From assembly GCA_034670405.1 (NCBI GenBank), contig JAXDDX010000213.1, positions 329,501-393,500 on the forward strand: a stretch of DNA of 64,000 bases, in the 5' to 3' direction. Both the position numbers and the translations under genes were made by a program. This DNA comes from Hoplostethus atlanticus (lineage: Eukaryota > Chordata > Actinopteri > Trachichthyiformes > Trachichthyidae). The notes beneath the pieces were generated by a model. It made no database searches. It saw nothing but the letters and a program-made list of their open reading frames with translations, and was not told the origin of the DNA. Of the stretch, positions 25,351 to 38,182 are shown piece after piece (within the stretch, counting starts at the first letter, position 1; every line of letters begins with the position of its first letter).

Positions 25351-26610
25351 TATTCACTAGGCTGGAGGCTGGTATGGTGGGGTCAGCTGACCTTGCTGAA
25401 GGTAATGTGGTGTGAAGTAGGTTTCATCTATCCCCACACGGCCTTATTGTACATGTAGCCTGTAGAGCCAAGAGGCTTAGTCTGCTAATCAATATCTATT
25501 TATGCTGACCATTGATATTAGCTTGCACATTTTTTGAAATGAGGAAAGAAACTTAAAGTAGCAGTAGTAAGTCTGATTCATCCATAACAGTCGTTTAGAA
25601 AGTGGCTTGCATAGAAACAGTAAAATCAAGGCGTCAAGATTTAATTTAAAATATGATACTGACTTTGTTAGACTATGTTCCTTGTGCAGGTCCAGAGTCC
25701 AGGGGCCCTGATGGCAAAAACCCATCACTGTTAGCCTTGAGTCTGCTGAATGGCTAGAGGGGCCCTGCCTGAGGATCTCAGGCTGCCCTGAAGCTCAAAT
25801 GGGATTAAACTACTAATTTAACTAGAAGGCACACGGAGAGAGCAAACCTGCCGATGCTGAACATTCCTCCAACTTACTGTTACACCCAAAGACATCAACA
25901 TCCCCTCTGTTAGTTTCATAGCTTGATCACTTGGGCCAAAGATGGAAAAAGGTTGGTTGAGACTGAGAGTGTGAGATGGATAGCCTGGTGGATAGCCTGG
26001 GTTCAGTTTTTTCATTGACAGATATATTAATTACACAGTGTTACACAATGTGTTTATTTCTTTTAAATTACCAAAATCAAATGGGGAAGAAAGAAATTGT
26101 GCATTTCTGCAAAACTTCAAGGAAAACATGGTTTGGCAACATATGAAATGCAGCACAGCATAGCCTGTTTTTAAATTAGGAGGGAAAACAATAATAAGGG
26201 TATTATTAGAAAGCTCACGTTCTCATTCTGCATTTGGCATTTTTCCAGCAGTTCATGATGCACAGCATGTGACCAGGGATCAATGTGACTAAGAATGATA
26301 GAGAAGCATCAAATAATGGGTGATGGTAGTAAATGGGTCATGGATCAGCTCTTGAGCATCATAGGAATATCTTTATTAGCATCCAACCCCCCATGAAAAT
26401 CACATAGAGCCTCAGTAACCAGAGTTGTGTGAGGATGTTATGACTGAATGTCCAACATTTGAAAGATTGACCCTCTCTTATGAGCCTATTGCTGCATGGA
26501 CGTAAAGCATATAAGCACATATAAGCAAATAATTATAGTTTCAATGAATGAATTATCTGTGTTTTTTAAATATGGACTCACAAATTTCAGCTGCCAGTTT
26601 TTTCCAGAAT

Positions 26611-26611
<1 letters not shown>

Positions 26612-26648
<37 letters not shown>
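26612..26648. repeat. (AC)n microsatellite
   Basis: About 18 perfect units. Confidence 0.95.
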
Positions 26649-26651
<3 letters not shown>

Positions 26652-29389
26652 TTCCAACAATGGCTTCAGATGCAATTGCGCCCTGCTCTAATTATTTGTT
26701 GGTGACAAGAGCACAGCGAGGGGCTAATGAACAAATCTAATGATGCTTTTTTGGACTCAAGTCAAGTTAATGGGCCAGTCTGCCCTGAAAAGAAGCTTCC
26801 GTCTGCACTGTGACTGTACGCGCACTACTACTGCTGATCTACTTTACACTGTAACAATGATAACCTTAGCAAGTCTTTTCACCTCATTCCCAACATCATC
26901 ATGGATATCAAAGTCAAATTAATGGCCTGTTTTTCCTTTGTTTTATAATGTCAATTTTCCAAATTGTCTCAAAAGACATTTCTTGTTTCAAAGATTCTTT
27001 TCATTATTATTTCTGATCAAAAACAAGACGCATGCACACCCAAAGAGCAATGATAAACTATAGAAAAATAAATAGTCGCACACTCCTCACATTTGCTGTG
27101 ACATTTTACATCTATAGTTCATTATTTCTTAACAGGAAATCAAATAAAAACTTTAATTATTAAGCAGTGTAAAATTTAAATAATAATAACTAAGTAAATA
27201 AATAAACAGAAGGAAAATAAATAGTAAACATATTTAAGTACAGAAAAAAATAAATAGAACATTCATAAGAAACATTACATAATTACATAAAATGAGTGAA
27301 ATGTCTTTCTTAATAATTTCTGCAAATTTATCTGCCAGTGCACTAGAATAATGTGAGCCACAACATGTTGAAATAAGCTTGACAGGTCTAACTACGTGAT
27401 GAAACACTTGATAAGCCCACCGTTTTTTACAGTGTGGTCAAAAGACAACCTATGACTTCAAACCTGACTTCAAAGTGTTCATGACCTTCAGCAGATAAAA
27501 GAAAGGTCAGCGTGGCTTTTCAGAGGATGAGATCGATGAGTGGTCGGTGTGACTCATGTGACCATGCACACACACACCCACAATCACACACAAGTCATCA
27601 AAGTTCATGCTGAAACCTCGTATCCAAGGAATCGGAAAAAAACACAGGAAGCACAGGAATCGGAAAAAAACCTGATTATCGCTTTGACAGCCGTTTATTT
27701 TCGCTAGTTTCAAGTATATTTAAAAGGTTTGGCTTGGTCCTAAGGTCACGGATAATGATGGATATTTGAGTGCTAAATATCTATAGACATGCTATATATC
27801 AATTTGGGAAAGCTTTATCATTACACTCTAAAATTTAGTGTTTAGTGTTATCATCTTGTCAACCAAGGAAAAGTTACCTACTGTCCTTTGAAAAGTAGAC
27901 CTACCATCATTTGTTAATGGCAAATGACAACAACAATTTCTTAATTCTACCAATTGTTTTAAGAGCGTAGGTGACCTCACCCCTCCTGTCCCCTTGAGCT
28001 ACGGTGGCCTGTGATTGCCATAAAGCCTTAAAGAGCAGTTTCAATTGACAGACTACTGTGCTCGCCATTTGGAGCAGAAATCCAACAAAAATGTCAACAG
28101 AAATTGGCGTGAGACGACCTTTTAGCCGTCGTACCTGAATCGTCTTGTGTTGGCATTTGAGCAGTTGAAAATGTGTGGAAACCCTCTCCCGCGGATAATT
28201 ATGGTCACTCTCTGCTATGGGGCGGTAAAAACCCCACTTATCGCCCCTTTAACTTATCAAAGTCTGTCACAGTAACCAGCCAAGTCAATTCTGGTTACGC
28301 AATCATTGTGTGCCGTTTCTGCCACTGGAACTGATTCAAGCTGACATCAAGCTGTCATGCATCCTTGTCCTTATGCACCCTTCTCTACACTCTCAGTCTC
28401 TATGTAATACAGCTGTATCAATGTAACGTAATGGTCCAGGGTTTACTGTGGTTTATGGTTTATTGTCTACATTATGTCTGCTCACCAAACCCTGCTGTTT
28501 CTAAACCTACCTGGTGATGAAACTGGTTCTGATCTGATCTGAGTTTGCAGTGGAGAACACGATGTGAACGGGTGGAAGAGTTGAAGCAACGGCAAAGCAT
28601 GAGGCGGGATCTCAACCTGGGCAGACACGTGGTCAAGTTAAGCACATTAACTGGTTGAGATGCTGCGTGTTCACACTGCATCACCGAATGTCACCCAACG
28701 ACAGATATGATTTACGGTGAAGTACGTTGAGGAATCATTCGGCTTCTCTCCTCCTGTTGTATGAGGAAGGAGGGGGGAGGAGGGAGGGGGGAGGAGTCGT
28801 CATGTGTAGATTAGCAGACTTTGATGCTAAGAATAGACTGAGTAGAGGAGTATCGTGGAACTCCCAGCAATATGTGGAATAGCTGTCCCATGGGAAACGT
28901 CCCTGTGGGTTTGGGGGAAGGGGATCTCCTCTCTATCTCCATCTCCCCCCTTCACCCACCAGCTCCCCCCTCTCTTCCTTTTCTACCATCCTCTCCATCT
29001 CGCCCCGATCCCATCTTCATAATCCCCATAATCAACATGTCTGCCTGTGACAGATGATTCCACGTGGGCTTGAGACACCACATCTGTCACATGTAGCACA
29101 ATGTTTATCTGAACCCTCAAACTGTTATAAATAATACTGAATGATACTGAATGAACAGCCATCATGTCATATGTTGTGTAAAGCAGACTACAGTAACCAT
29201 AACCACCTTGATACATGGTTGCATCCATGGGTAAAACTGCTTGTTAGAAAAGAGCATTTTATTAGTATTTCATAAAGAAGGATGATTTCATGTTACTGTT
29301 GGGAAACAAAGTTCATGTTGGCTGTTGGCTGTCACCTTTTTTTCCAAATGCTGGAATGAAACTCTTCAAATACATTTGCACTTATTTTA

Positions 29390-29700
29390 CGGCAGTGTGG
29401 CCTATAGTGTTTCAAGGGGCTATCAACACGATGGCACAGGTTCAATCCCTACAACAGCCTGTGATGTCCATCCACAGCTACGTCCTGTCTCAGAGTCATT
29501 TAACAAGTCACTGAACCCCAACATGGCGGCACGGTGGCTTAGTGTTTAGCCCTGTCACCTCACAGGTTCATTTTGTGGCCCCAGTCCTTTCTGTGTGGAG
29601 TCTGACTCGAATAAGACCTCAACTGGAGTATGGCCAATAGCCACAGTAAGTCACTCTGGATAGTTAAGATGCTCATATATAATGAAATATAATTGATAAT
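29390..29700 (+). mobile_element. Two SINE fragments in tandem
   Basis: A B-box-like aggttcaatccctac (29,438) with body, then a second A-box-like gcacggtggcttagtg (29,527) and the 3' domain agtcactctggat (29,647). Confidence 0.5.
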
Positions 29701-30296
29701 GTTGGTCTGGAGATGTAATGCATGTCGCTGTTTCAAACATTTCATTCTCCCAAACTTTCAGCCCTGCAATGCATGTAAGGTCGGAGTTGGATCTGTAGTC
29801 TTGAGGATCTTTGGATCTTTGTTTGAGTTGCTGTTGTAGACTATAAAAAATAGTCTAAATATCAGATTTTTTTTAAGCCAAAAATGAAAATGCCAATGGG
29901 TATAGATGATTGATGCTTTTTAAAATCGTTTTATGAATCTTGTTGAAACAAGTGGTAATATTAGAGGCAGATCACTTGTTTCAATAATGTCACTTGATGA
30001 TAGAGAATTCCTGAAACACGTCGATTTTGCACAGAAAACAAGTCAAATCGTCTCTTCCCATTGGCAGGTTGGGTGTTGTCTGCAAATTTAATGAAGGGGT
30101 AGAGGTGAAACGGGGAAGATGTGGATGGAGGGAGCTGGAAAGAGAGAGATAGGAAGCTGGGAGGGAGAGAGAGAGAGAATGGAGTGAAGGGGAGCAAAGA
30201 GGAGAGGTAGCCTGGGATTAATTAAACTGGACTTCTTTGTGAGCAGCTGACTCCTTACAGGATGTTAATGACTTGTATCAGCAGTGGGCAGGGATT

Positions 30297-30336
<40 letters not shown>

Positions 30337-31680
30337 CTTGCAATATCCACACTGGTATTGAAAAGAGAGAGCTCACCATTCCCCACCTATCTACACACAG
30401 GCACGTACACACACACACACACAGGCACGTGCACACACACACATCTATCCACCTCCTGCCCACGCTGCCTCCCTAACAATAGCAGGAAACTGATGACTCT
30501 AGTATACTCTGCTCTTCCACCGGTATGAGGCGGGACAAGAAGCTGGTAAATCCCCATCCTCCATGAAAGACGGAGGTGAAAGAGTGAGTGAGACAGAGAA
30601 AAGGAGAGAGAGAGAGAGAGAGAGAGAGACAGGCAGACCGAGAGATAGATAGGTAATATCCACTTACACAGCAGGGCCCGGTGCCGCCTGCCAGGGCGAA
30701 CACCGGACTGAAAGATGTGATTGAAAGCAGTTGTGTATCTGAAACTCTCGCTGAGCGGTGAGACAGATTGGCTGACACTAAGATGCTAGAAGAGTCAGAG
30801 AAATGGGTAACGGTTCCTTTTACTGTCACATTAAGGATCTAGATATTAACCTGGTTAGTACATGGGAGGAAGAGTAAATCACTGTGTATTTACCAGATAA
30901 GGACATGGACAGGACAGTAAATTACTGAGGGATTATAGTGTTAGGATGGTAACAGCCCCAGTTTAACTGCATTATAATAATATTAGAGTTATATTGTTAG
31001 AACCTGGTAACGCTTCCTAAAGAAATAAAACAACAATAACAGTAAAACACATTGGAAATACAGAAGTAATTCAATTCATTGTACTCAAGAAACACAAAGA
31101 GCACTTGATATAACTTATCTTGTAACTGGTTTCAGGGTGACACAATGAATCAAGCGTATCTCAACACATTAAAATATTTGAAACCAAATACAAATATACG
31201 TTTGTACTGGTCTGTTGTACATGAACGTCAGATAACACCAGAACTGCAAGAATCTGCTTCAAATGCAGAAACTTGTGAATCCCCGGTGGAAATCAGAAGT
31301 GGGCAAGACTTGAGTTGCTTTGAATTTGCCCATCTGTTTTCCACCTGTCTTTAAAAGCTGTAACTTTCCCTGCTATATTTCCTCAGCAGTATTTTGATGG
31401 TGAAGCTTCTTAGCGTTGTGTTGAATATGAATGGGTGAGTTTCCTTTGATAGTATGTTCTCTGGACTCTTTCTGCTCTGGTCTAGGTGGCGTGGAGCGGA
31501 GTAGGGATGGCTGGCTGTCGTGTCGTGTGGGGATGATAGAGGAGGAGGAGCGGTCTGAAAATAATCTCATAGAGAATTCAGAAAGAGCATTTTTAATCCC
31601 ACAACCCCCCCCTGCCCCGCCAGGCTGGGACAGCTGTGGCAGTGGTGATGGTGGAGGGTAGAGAGACAGTAAAAAACAAT
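29700..31680. other. Purine-rich and microsatellite-bearing non-coding sequence
   Basis: GA arrays at 30,300 and 30,606 lie in this block. No gene seen. Confidence 0.55.
30300..30332. repeat. (GA)n microsatellite
   Basis: About 16 units. A second GA array lies at 30,606-30,630 and CA clusters between them (30,410-30,442). Confidence 0.94.
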
Positions 31681-31682
31681 AG

Positions 31683-32165
31683 GAAAGGGAGTAAGGGAGT
31701 GAGGGAGTGAGTGAGGGAATGAGGAAGTGAGTGAGGGAATGAGGGAACAAGTGAGTGAGGGAATGAGTGAACAAGTGAGTGAGGGAATGAGGAAGTGAGT
31801 GAGGGAATGAGTGAACAAGTGAGTGAGGGAATGAGTGAACAAGTGAGTGAGGGAATGAGGAAGTGAGTGAGGGAATGAGTGAACAAGTGAGTGAGGGAAT
31901 GAGTGAACAAGTGAGTGAGGGAATGAGTGAACAAGTGAGTGAGGGAATGCGTGAACAAGTGAGTGAGGGAATGAGTGAACAAGTGAGTGAGGGAATGAGG
32001 AAGTGAGTGAGGGAATGAGTGAACAAGTGAGTGAGGGAATGCGTTAACAAGTGAGTGAGGGAATGAGTGAACAAGTGAGTGAGGGAATGAGGAAGTGAGT
32101 GAGGGAATGAGTGAAAAAGTGAGTGAGGGAATGAGTGAACAAGTGAGTGAGGGAATGAGCGAGCA
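31683..32165. repeat. Minisatellite, 24-base main unit
   Basis: About 20 copies of a unit built from gtgagtgagggaatgagtga plus acaa, alternating with a 20-base variant that has gaggaa instead. None of the units contains a triplet complementary to a stop codon, so all three minus-strand frames stay open. That explains the 233- and 272-codon frames (THSLTHLF peptides). Degenerate units continue to about 32,270. Confidence 0.95.
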
Positions 32166-32256
32166 AGCTAGGGGGTCAGTGAATGAGTGAGTGTGTGAGT
32201 GAGGGAGGGCGGGAGTGAATGGTGATTGAGGGAGTGAGTAAGTAAGTGACTGACTG

Positions 32257-32320
32257 ACTGACTGACTGAGCATGTAAAGGTGGATGAGAGACAACAACAA
32301 CAACAACAACAACAACAACA
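32257..32320. repeat. (CTGA)n and (CAA)n microsatellites
   Basis: Four ctga units at 32,249-32,268 and about ten caa units at 32,291-32,320, on the flank of the 24-base minisatellite. Confidence 0.85.
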
Positions 32321-32587
32321 GGAAAGGAAGCGTGAGTGTTTCCTTCACGTGGAAAGTGTGTTGCCGACGGCTGTGAGTGACAACTGAGATATCACCAGTG
32401 AGGGCAACCAAAGAAACAGGAACAGATGAAAGAGGAAAAAAAAAGATAAAGATGAGCGAGAGAGAAAGAGAGAAAAGGAAAGAGAGGGTGTGGGGGAGTG
32501 GCAGAGGCAGGAGAGAGTGCCGGTGGAAGACAGTAAGAATCTTATCGTGCCAGAAAAGCTGTTTGGATCTAATTGAAAATTGATTGA

Positions 32588-32672
32588 CAGATAGAGAGGA
32601 AGACAGAAACAGATAGAGAGGAAGACAGAAACAGATAGAGAGGAAGACAGAAACAGATAGAGAGGCAGATGC
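32588..32672. repeat. Short minisatellite, 22-base unit, about four copies
   Basis: The unit starts cagatagagaggaagacag. The first three copies are identical and the last is diverged. It lies in a purine-rich region (32,400-32,900). Confidence 0.9.
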
Positions 32673-33411
32673 AGAAAACCACCTATAGCGAGGCGCTCAG
32701 CAACGCAGAATTACTCTCCGAGCTTTCTGACGGTCTCTGCGTTTTCGGGTTCACATATGTTTGCACCGGGGGAACAAAGCTAGCAAGAACAGACAGAGCG
32801 AGAGAACGATAACAAGCGAACGAGATATGGACGCTGAGCGAGAGAGAGCGAGAGGGAGAGAGGGAGAGACTGAGAACAGCCAACAGGCATAATCAGAGAG
32901 AGGACGCCGCCACAGCATCCTGAGCACATGGTACCAATACAACACACACTGTGCAGGGATTTGTGCATTAGGACCCATGCGTTGAGGCAGGAGGGTTGGA
33001 CTTGCTATAGGTTCACCTCCTCAGGGGAATGGCTCCCAGTGAACAGAGTCTGAGGTGAGATGGGAACGTGAGTAATGAGCGGCGTACGTATGGGAGGGCA
33101 AGTACCAAGGTACATGGACAGGAAAACACAGAGCCAGCTACAGCTAGCGATCCTTTTGATGTGTTTGATATCCCCTGAAAGGCATGGCCACAGGGGTGAG
33201 CTCTCCCTCTCTCTCTCGTTCTCTCTCTCTCTGGGAGAACAGAGGAAAGAGAAAAGAGGAGAGATGGAGTAGGAACAAAGGAGAGACAGATGAGTAGAGA
33301 TGCAGTGGAAAAGAGACAGAAGAAAGGTGAGGTGGAGGGAGGAAAAGAAGGCGAGAGGAGGAAGGCAGGAGTACGTAGGGAATAACCTCTCCATGTCTGA
33401 GAACTGGAGGG

Positions 33412-33414
<3 letters not shown>

Positions 33415-33464
<50 letters not shown>
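33415..33464. repeat. (GT)25 microsatellite
   Basis: Perfect array at the end of a purine-rich tract. Confidence 0.96.
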
Positions 33465-33467
<3 letters not shown>

Positions 33468-36400
33468 TCATGCAGTCCTGTGTCTTTATATCTCACCTAC
33501 AACGTGTAACACTGCTAGCTTCTCCCTGTGCTAGCACATGAAAGACGATGGGTGTCTGACTGATCTGAAGGGTTAAGGGCACAAAGCAGTTCGTCTGCTA
33601 AAACAGACGGGCCTTTAATCAGGAGAAACAATAACCCAGCCTTCCTTCGAAATCCCCTCGTCTTGCAGGAAAACAACAAAGTTGGAGGTGATAAGAAATA
33701 TGTCAAAAACTTGTCAAGTATGTCAAAAACGGGGCTCTTACGGTGGCATAGTTGTAGTGGGAGTGTGGGTACTGTCGAGGAGGTGCAAACACGTTGCCGT
33801 GAACGAGTATCTCCCCCGTTTGATTTTCTGCATTTTTGCACATTTTTCACACTCAGCTTGGGCACATCTCTTTTTGGGTTGTCACAGCTGGTTGTTGTCG
33901 GTTGTTTTGCTGAGGGGGGAAAATGAGAGCAAAATTTGGAGCGTCTTACATTTGTTTGGTGTGCAAGGTAATCAAATGTAATCTGAAAAAGTAATGGAGC
34001 ATTTTAACATCAACAAGCCATGACCACATTCACTCTGAGACATCAGGGTGATTACCGTAAACACATGAGACCGTCGCAGAGACGATTGGCAGCGTCAGGT
34101 TTCTTACACGTCTACAAGTACAACATATATTCTTTTCATGCAACAGGTCTAGATGATGGTGGAAGCATGTTGGATGAGGAAATCTGAGTGAAGTTACTCA
34201 GGACCAGTTCATTTGATTCACCTTTGTAACAATGACATTATAGCCAACAACACTTTGGTATTGTAAGGCTGGTGAACTGTCTACCGCCATGGACTACAGC
34301 TGTACAAACACCAATTCGCCAATTCAGCAGTGGTTGCTAACTTGCCATCATGTCAATGATTGGTTCAGTGAACCACTAATCCACTGAACAATGGAATGAC
34401 TCACATTTGGACCGTGACTTTTGACCAAAGACTGGCACTGGCTACCCGTCTGAATGATTCATTCAATCCGATACAGCAACTGGTTCATTCAGTCTGAATC
34501 AAAGATGTCGAGCAACTGGGCTACTACACCTACCATACACTAGTAACTGAACCGCTGAACAACCTGGACAAATTGTTCAGTTTTGTTCTCGCGCCTTGGA
34601 GTGGTATGCTGTTTCAACGACTTGCTGGATTTTTCCTTTGCGGTTGACGTTGCAGTGGTTATGTTTGCTGAAAAACATGAACTCCAGCGTATCAATCACT
34701 AAGTGCATGTGTGCTAAATGTGAAAACGATGATCAGAAGCAATCAAAGTCTACAGAAAACTTCAATCATGGTGTTTTACAGCTTCAGTTGAGTTCAAACG
34801 TGTGAACATTTCCAAGTCGCTGCTTTGAACTGTCAAGTCGTTCCGACAGTTATTCCCATATGATGTGAACGCAGCATTAGTGAGGGGCTGCTGGGTAGGG
34901 ACTCGAAATGCACTACAAATGCTTCCAACTTTATTAGTTAATTATTTCTTCAGAATAACACAAACCACTTCTGATGCTTTGCTATTAAAAACCTTTAGAT
35001 TTATTAAGTGAACTGAACATATCAATGTCAAGCTCTGACAGTGTATTAGGACAGCTGCACCCATCCAAATGAATGGCTGTCTGTAAGACTGTGGTGTCAG
35101 ACGTTACTCCAAGGAGCAGGGAGCAATGTTTATTTATGTTGGTCCAAATCACATCTGCTTCTGGTGTCTGGTAGGAACAACAGCAATAAGACCAAAGACT
35201 GCAGCAGAGGACTGGAAAAGTCGAGCTTGAAGCAGGCGACTTCCTCATGTTCTGCTCCTAAAACCATGAGTCTGTGTTTACTGCTGAGGAGGAGTATGAA
35301 ATGGAGGAAGGATGGTGTTGTGGAAGTCGATATACAGTGGAAGAGGTACGTATGTCTAAAAGCAGAGTACACAAGATATAGGCCATGTGGTGGACTCTTT
35401 AATCCAAGTATCATGGATAATGGCCCTCGACGACACTGTGAGAATGAACAGTGTGTTTACAACTAAACAACTGTTGGAAATATTGTTCTTTAAACATTTT
35501 TTTCCCCAAAATGAGATATACAACCTTTAAAAAAAAACTTTGAAAATTATTGATGGCACACACAACTTTAGTTGTGTACTTGTCAAGGGATAACAGGTAA
35601 CTCATGTCATGAAGTGAAAGAACTCTTCTACCAACTGTATTCTCTCTAGATATTAAATGACGCCTGTCAGGTGTTTATTTGTTGCCAAAATAGAAAATGA
35701 ATCCTTCATTTGTGTTTCTCCTGTATATAATGAGTAGCAGCACAAGCAAACTAGAACACACCAGAGTCAACGCACCAACATCCAGTATCCCAGAAACACG
35801 TTGATACAGCATCAGATTCAAGAATTTTAATCAGTCCTAGGGGTATTCCAGGAAGCATCGTTATACAGTACGGCAGAAAACTAGGAAGAATGGCTACATC
35901 TCAATGTTTTGGATTTGGATCTATAATATTAAGCTTTATTATCATGCTATTGAATGTCAGTCAATTATAAATATTGATGATCGGTAATTATCGGTGATCT
36001 GGCTAACTTTAATTCTGCCTCTCAGACGAATCCCCAGCCTTGTAGGTTCCTGGACGAACCAGCAACAAAAGAAAGTTTCTGATAGAAAAGATGATAATAA
36101 ATGAATCAACATCTTTCTTGAACTGCTGCACTCCTTTCTTTGGCAGTGTGCAAGCTTCAGTACTTTTTTTTTTTTCCATGGCACGTTTCTGCGTTTGGAT
36201 GGCGCAGTGGAGAAGGAATGTTGCACCCTGCTGCCAGCCAGACATCCAGCCAAGAGATTTTAGACTGGGTACCTTGGCAGACGGGACGGGGAAGGAGAGA
36301 GAGAGGGGGAGAGATGAGGAAGTGGAAGAAAAGACGGTGATCCTCTGTGCCAAGAAGTGTCTCAGTTTTCCTGACCTCCTCTTTTTTATCATCTCTCTAT

Positions 36401-38107
36401 CTCTTTCTCTTTTTCATCCTTCTCGCCTCCCTCTCTCACACTACAGTATTTCTTTCTTGTGTCTTCTGGTCATTGTCTTGTCTTTACTCTTTGTTCATTC
36501 CTTCTCTCTTTCTCTCCCCTCTGTCTCATTCTCACTCATTCTTTCCTTTCTCTTTCTGGACATTGTTGTGCTCAGCCTGTAAAGAGAGATCGCTTGTGCA
36601 AATGACTTGTGTGTAAATTCACAACTCCCCCAAAGCAAAAAATAGAAATGGCTGTCAACATCTCAAACTCACGGCAGGGAAATCCCACATAGAACAATTA
36701 CATTTTTTTCCCTCCCCTAATCCTCTCATGTCGAGTGCTGATGTATATTTCTCCTGTGGGTAGTTTAAAAATAAAAGAAGCATCCCACACATTTAATCAA
36801 CCACTGCCATTTCCTATTATATGATGCCCACCAGTTATTTGAATCCAGCCTTGCTGCCAAATACCACTCAGATATCATTATGTGCAGCGGTCTGTGAGTC
36901 CCCCCCTGAGTTGTCTTGTTTTTCTGCTAGCAATATTGTGAGGGCGTCCATATCTCCCTGGCGGATCAATGTATGTGAGCAATCTACTGGCAATCATACG
37001 TCTCTCACATTGGCTTTCCGTTACACGTGAGGTCCTCAGGCAAAGTTTGTGGAGGAGAGAGTCTTCTACTAATGTACGTTTCTCACAGAGGTATGTACTT
37101 TTACGCAAACGTCTTTCCCCCCACGGGTGGAATCTTGGTCACCACCCTTTATCCAATTATCCAATTTGCTCTCCCGGTTTGGGTCAATCACCAACTACTC
37201 CACCTCTCACACCTCATTTCACCCGCCTACCACCTCCCCGTCCGCCTCCCAAAGTCACATCAATATCTCTCCAAATATCAAAATATCAAACACATTCCGG
37301 TGGGAGTGTTTCAGCTGAACCTCGAACTGTGTTTGAGCTGATTTCACTCTGCTGCAGATGTTACACAAGCATCGGATTACACTACGTACTGCATGTACTG
37401 CATGTTCTCCTCGCTTATATGAGAATCTCGAACCAGGGAAGTTGTTGAACAGGCGCCTTGTGCAAGAATATATACGTTATTAATCTTTTAACCTCCATCC
37501 AGGGTATGTTGACTGAGCACGTATGCCCTGTTTCACACCTGGGATCTGCCCAGTACAACCAGTCTTCACCAGTGAAGTGAAGTGATGCTCAAAGTCAAAG
37601 GCACCAGAGCAGTATTTGTCGAGGGAGGACAGGATGTTTTCTCATTCGCTGTTCCCACCGTCGGAGGGAAACCCACCCTGGCAAGGAATACCCTGGTTAA
37701 ATTCTTCTACACTATAATGTACGCACACGTAATTGAAAGAGAAAGCTTAAGGTATATAAAAGATACACAACATATCACTGCTGTGGGGTGAAAACCTTGT
37801 ATCTCTTGTATCTCTTGTGTCAAATTCTTCAGAAAGTGGCAAATGTTGAGAAAAATATCCACGGCAAAGTGACCATATTCACAACGACCACATTCATAGA
37901 GGATTTTTCTGGAACCTTTTGACTTGGGTGAGCCTCTGCGGTAATCGGCAGGGGGAAGCAGCAGGGGAGACCTGGGCTTTATTTCCTACCCAGTAATTAC
38001 CTCCCACTGGTGTCATTACAGGAGACAGCAGTGAAACTAGACCTCGCTATTTTCTATCTCTATTTATTTTCTCTCATTCTCCTTCTGCTTCTCTCTCTGT
38101 GATTGAT

Positions 38108-38182
38108 TGTGCCTGTCTGTCTGTCTGTCTGTCTGCTTGCCTGCCTGTCTGTCTGTCTGCCTGTCTGTCTGTCTGTCTATCT
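38108..38182. repeat. (CTGT)n with variants
   Basis: Interrupted by cttg and cctg units, ending in ctat. A poly-C run follows at 38,322-38,341. Confidence 0.93.

Larger units (their letters stand above)
23700..29390. other. Non-coding sequence, no well-supported gene
   Basis: Contains poly-A runs, the CA array at 26,612, a 47-base near-duplication at 27,626-27,672 (aggaatcggaaaaaaac twice) and one weak exon-like segment at 24,853. Confidence 0.55.

Noticed and set aside
31683-32165. CRISPR-like direct repeats
   Set aside because: Units are contiguous without unique spacers and the DNA is eukaryotic.
31373-32411. Long minus-strand open frames (233 and 272 codons)
   Set aside because: They translate a tandem minisatellite whose unit has no stop in any minus frame; repeat-only peptides, no start context or splice sites.
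35130-35466. Overlapping frames of 94-100 codons on both strands
   Set aside because: Neither has a domain or splice context; probably chance.
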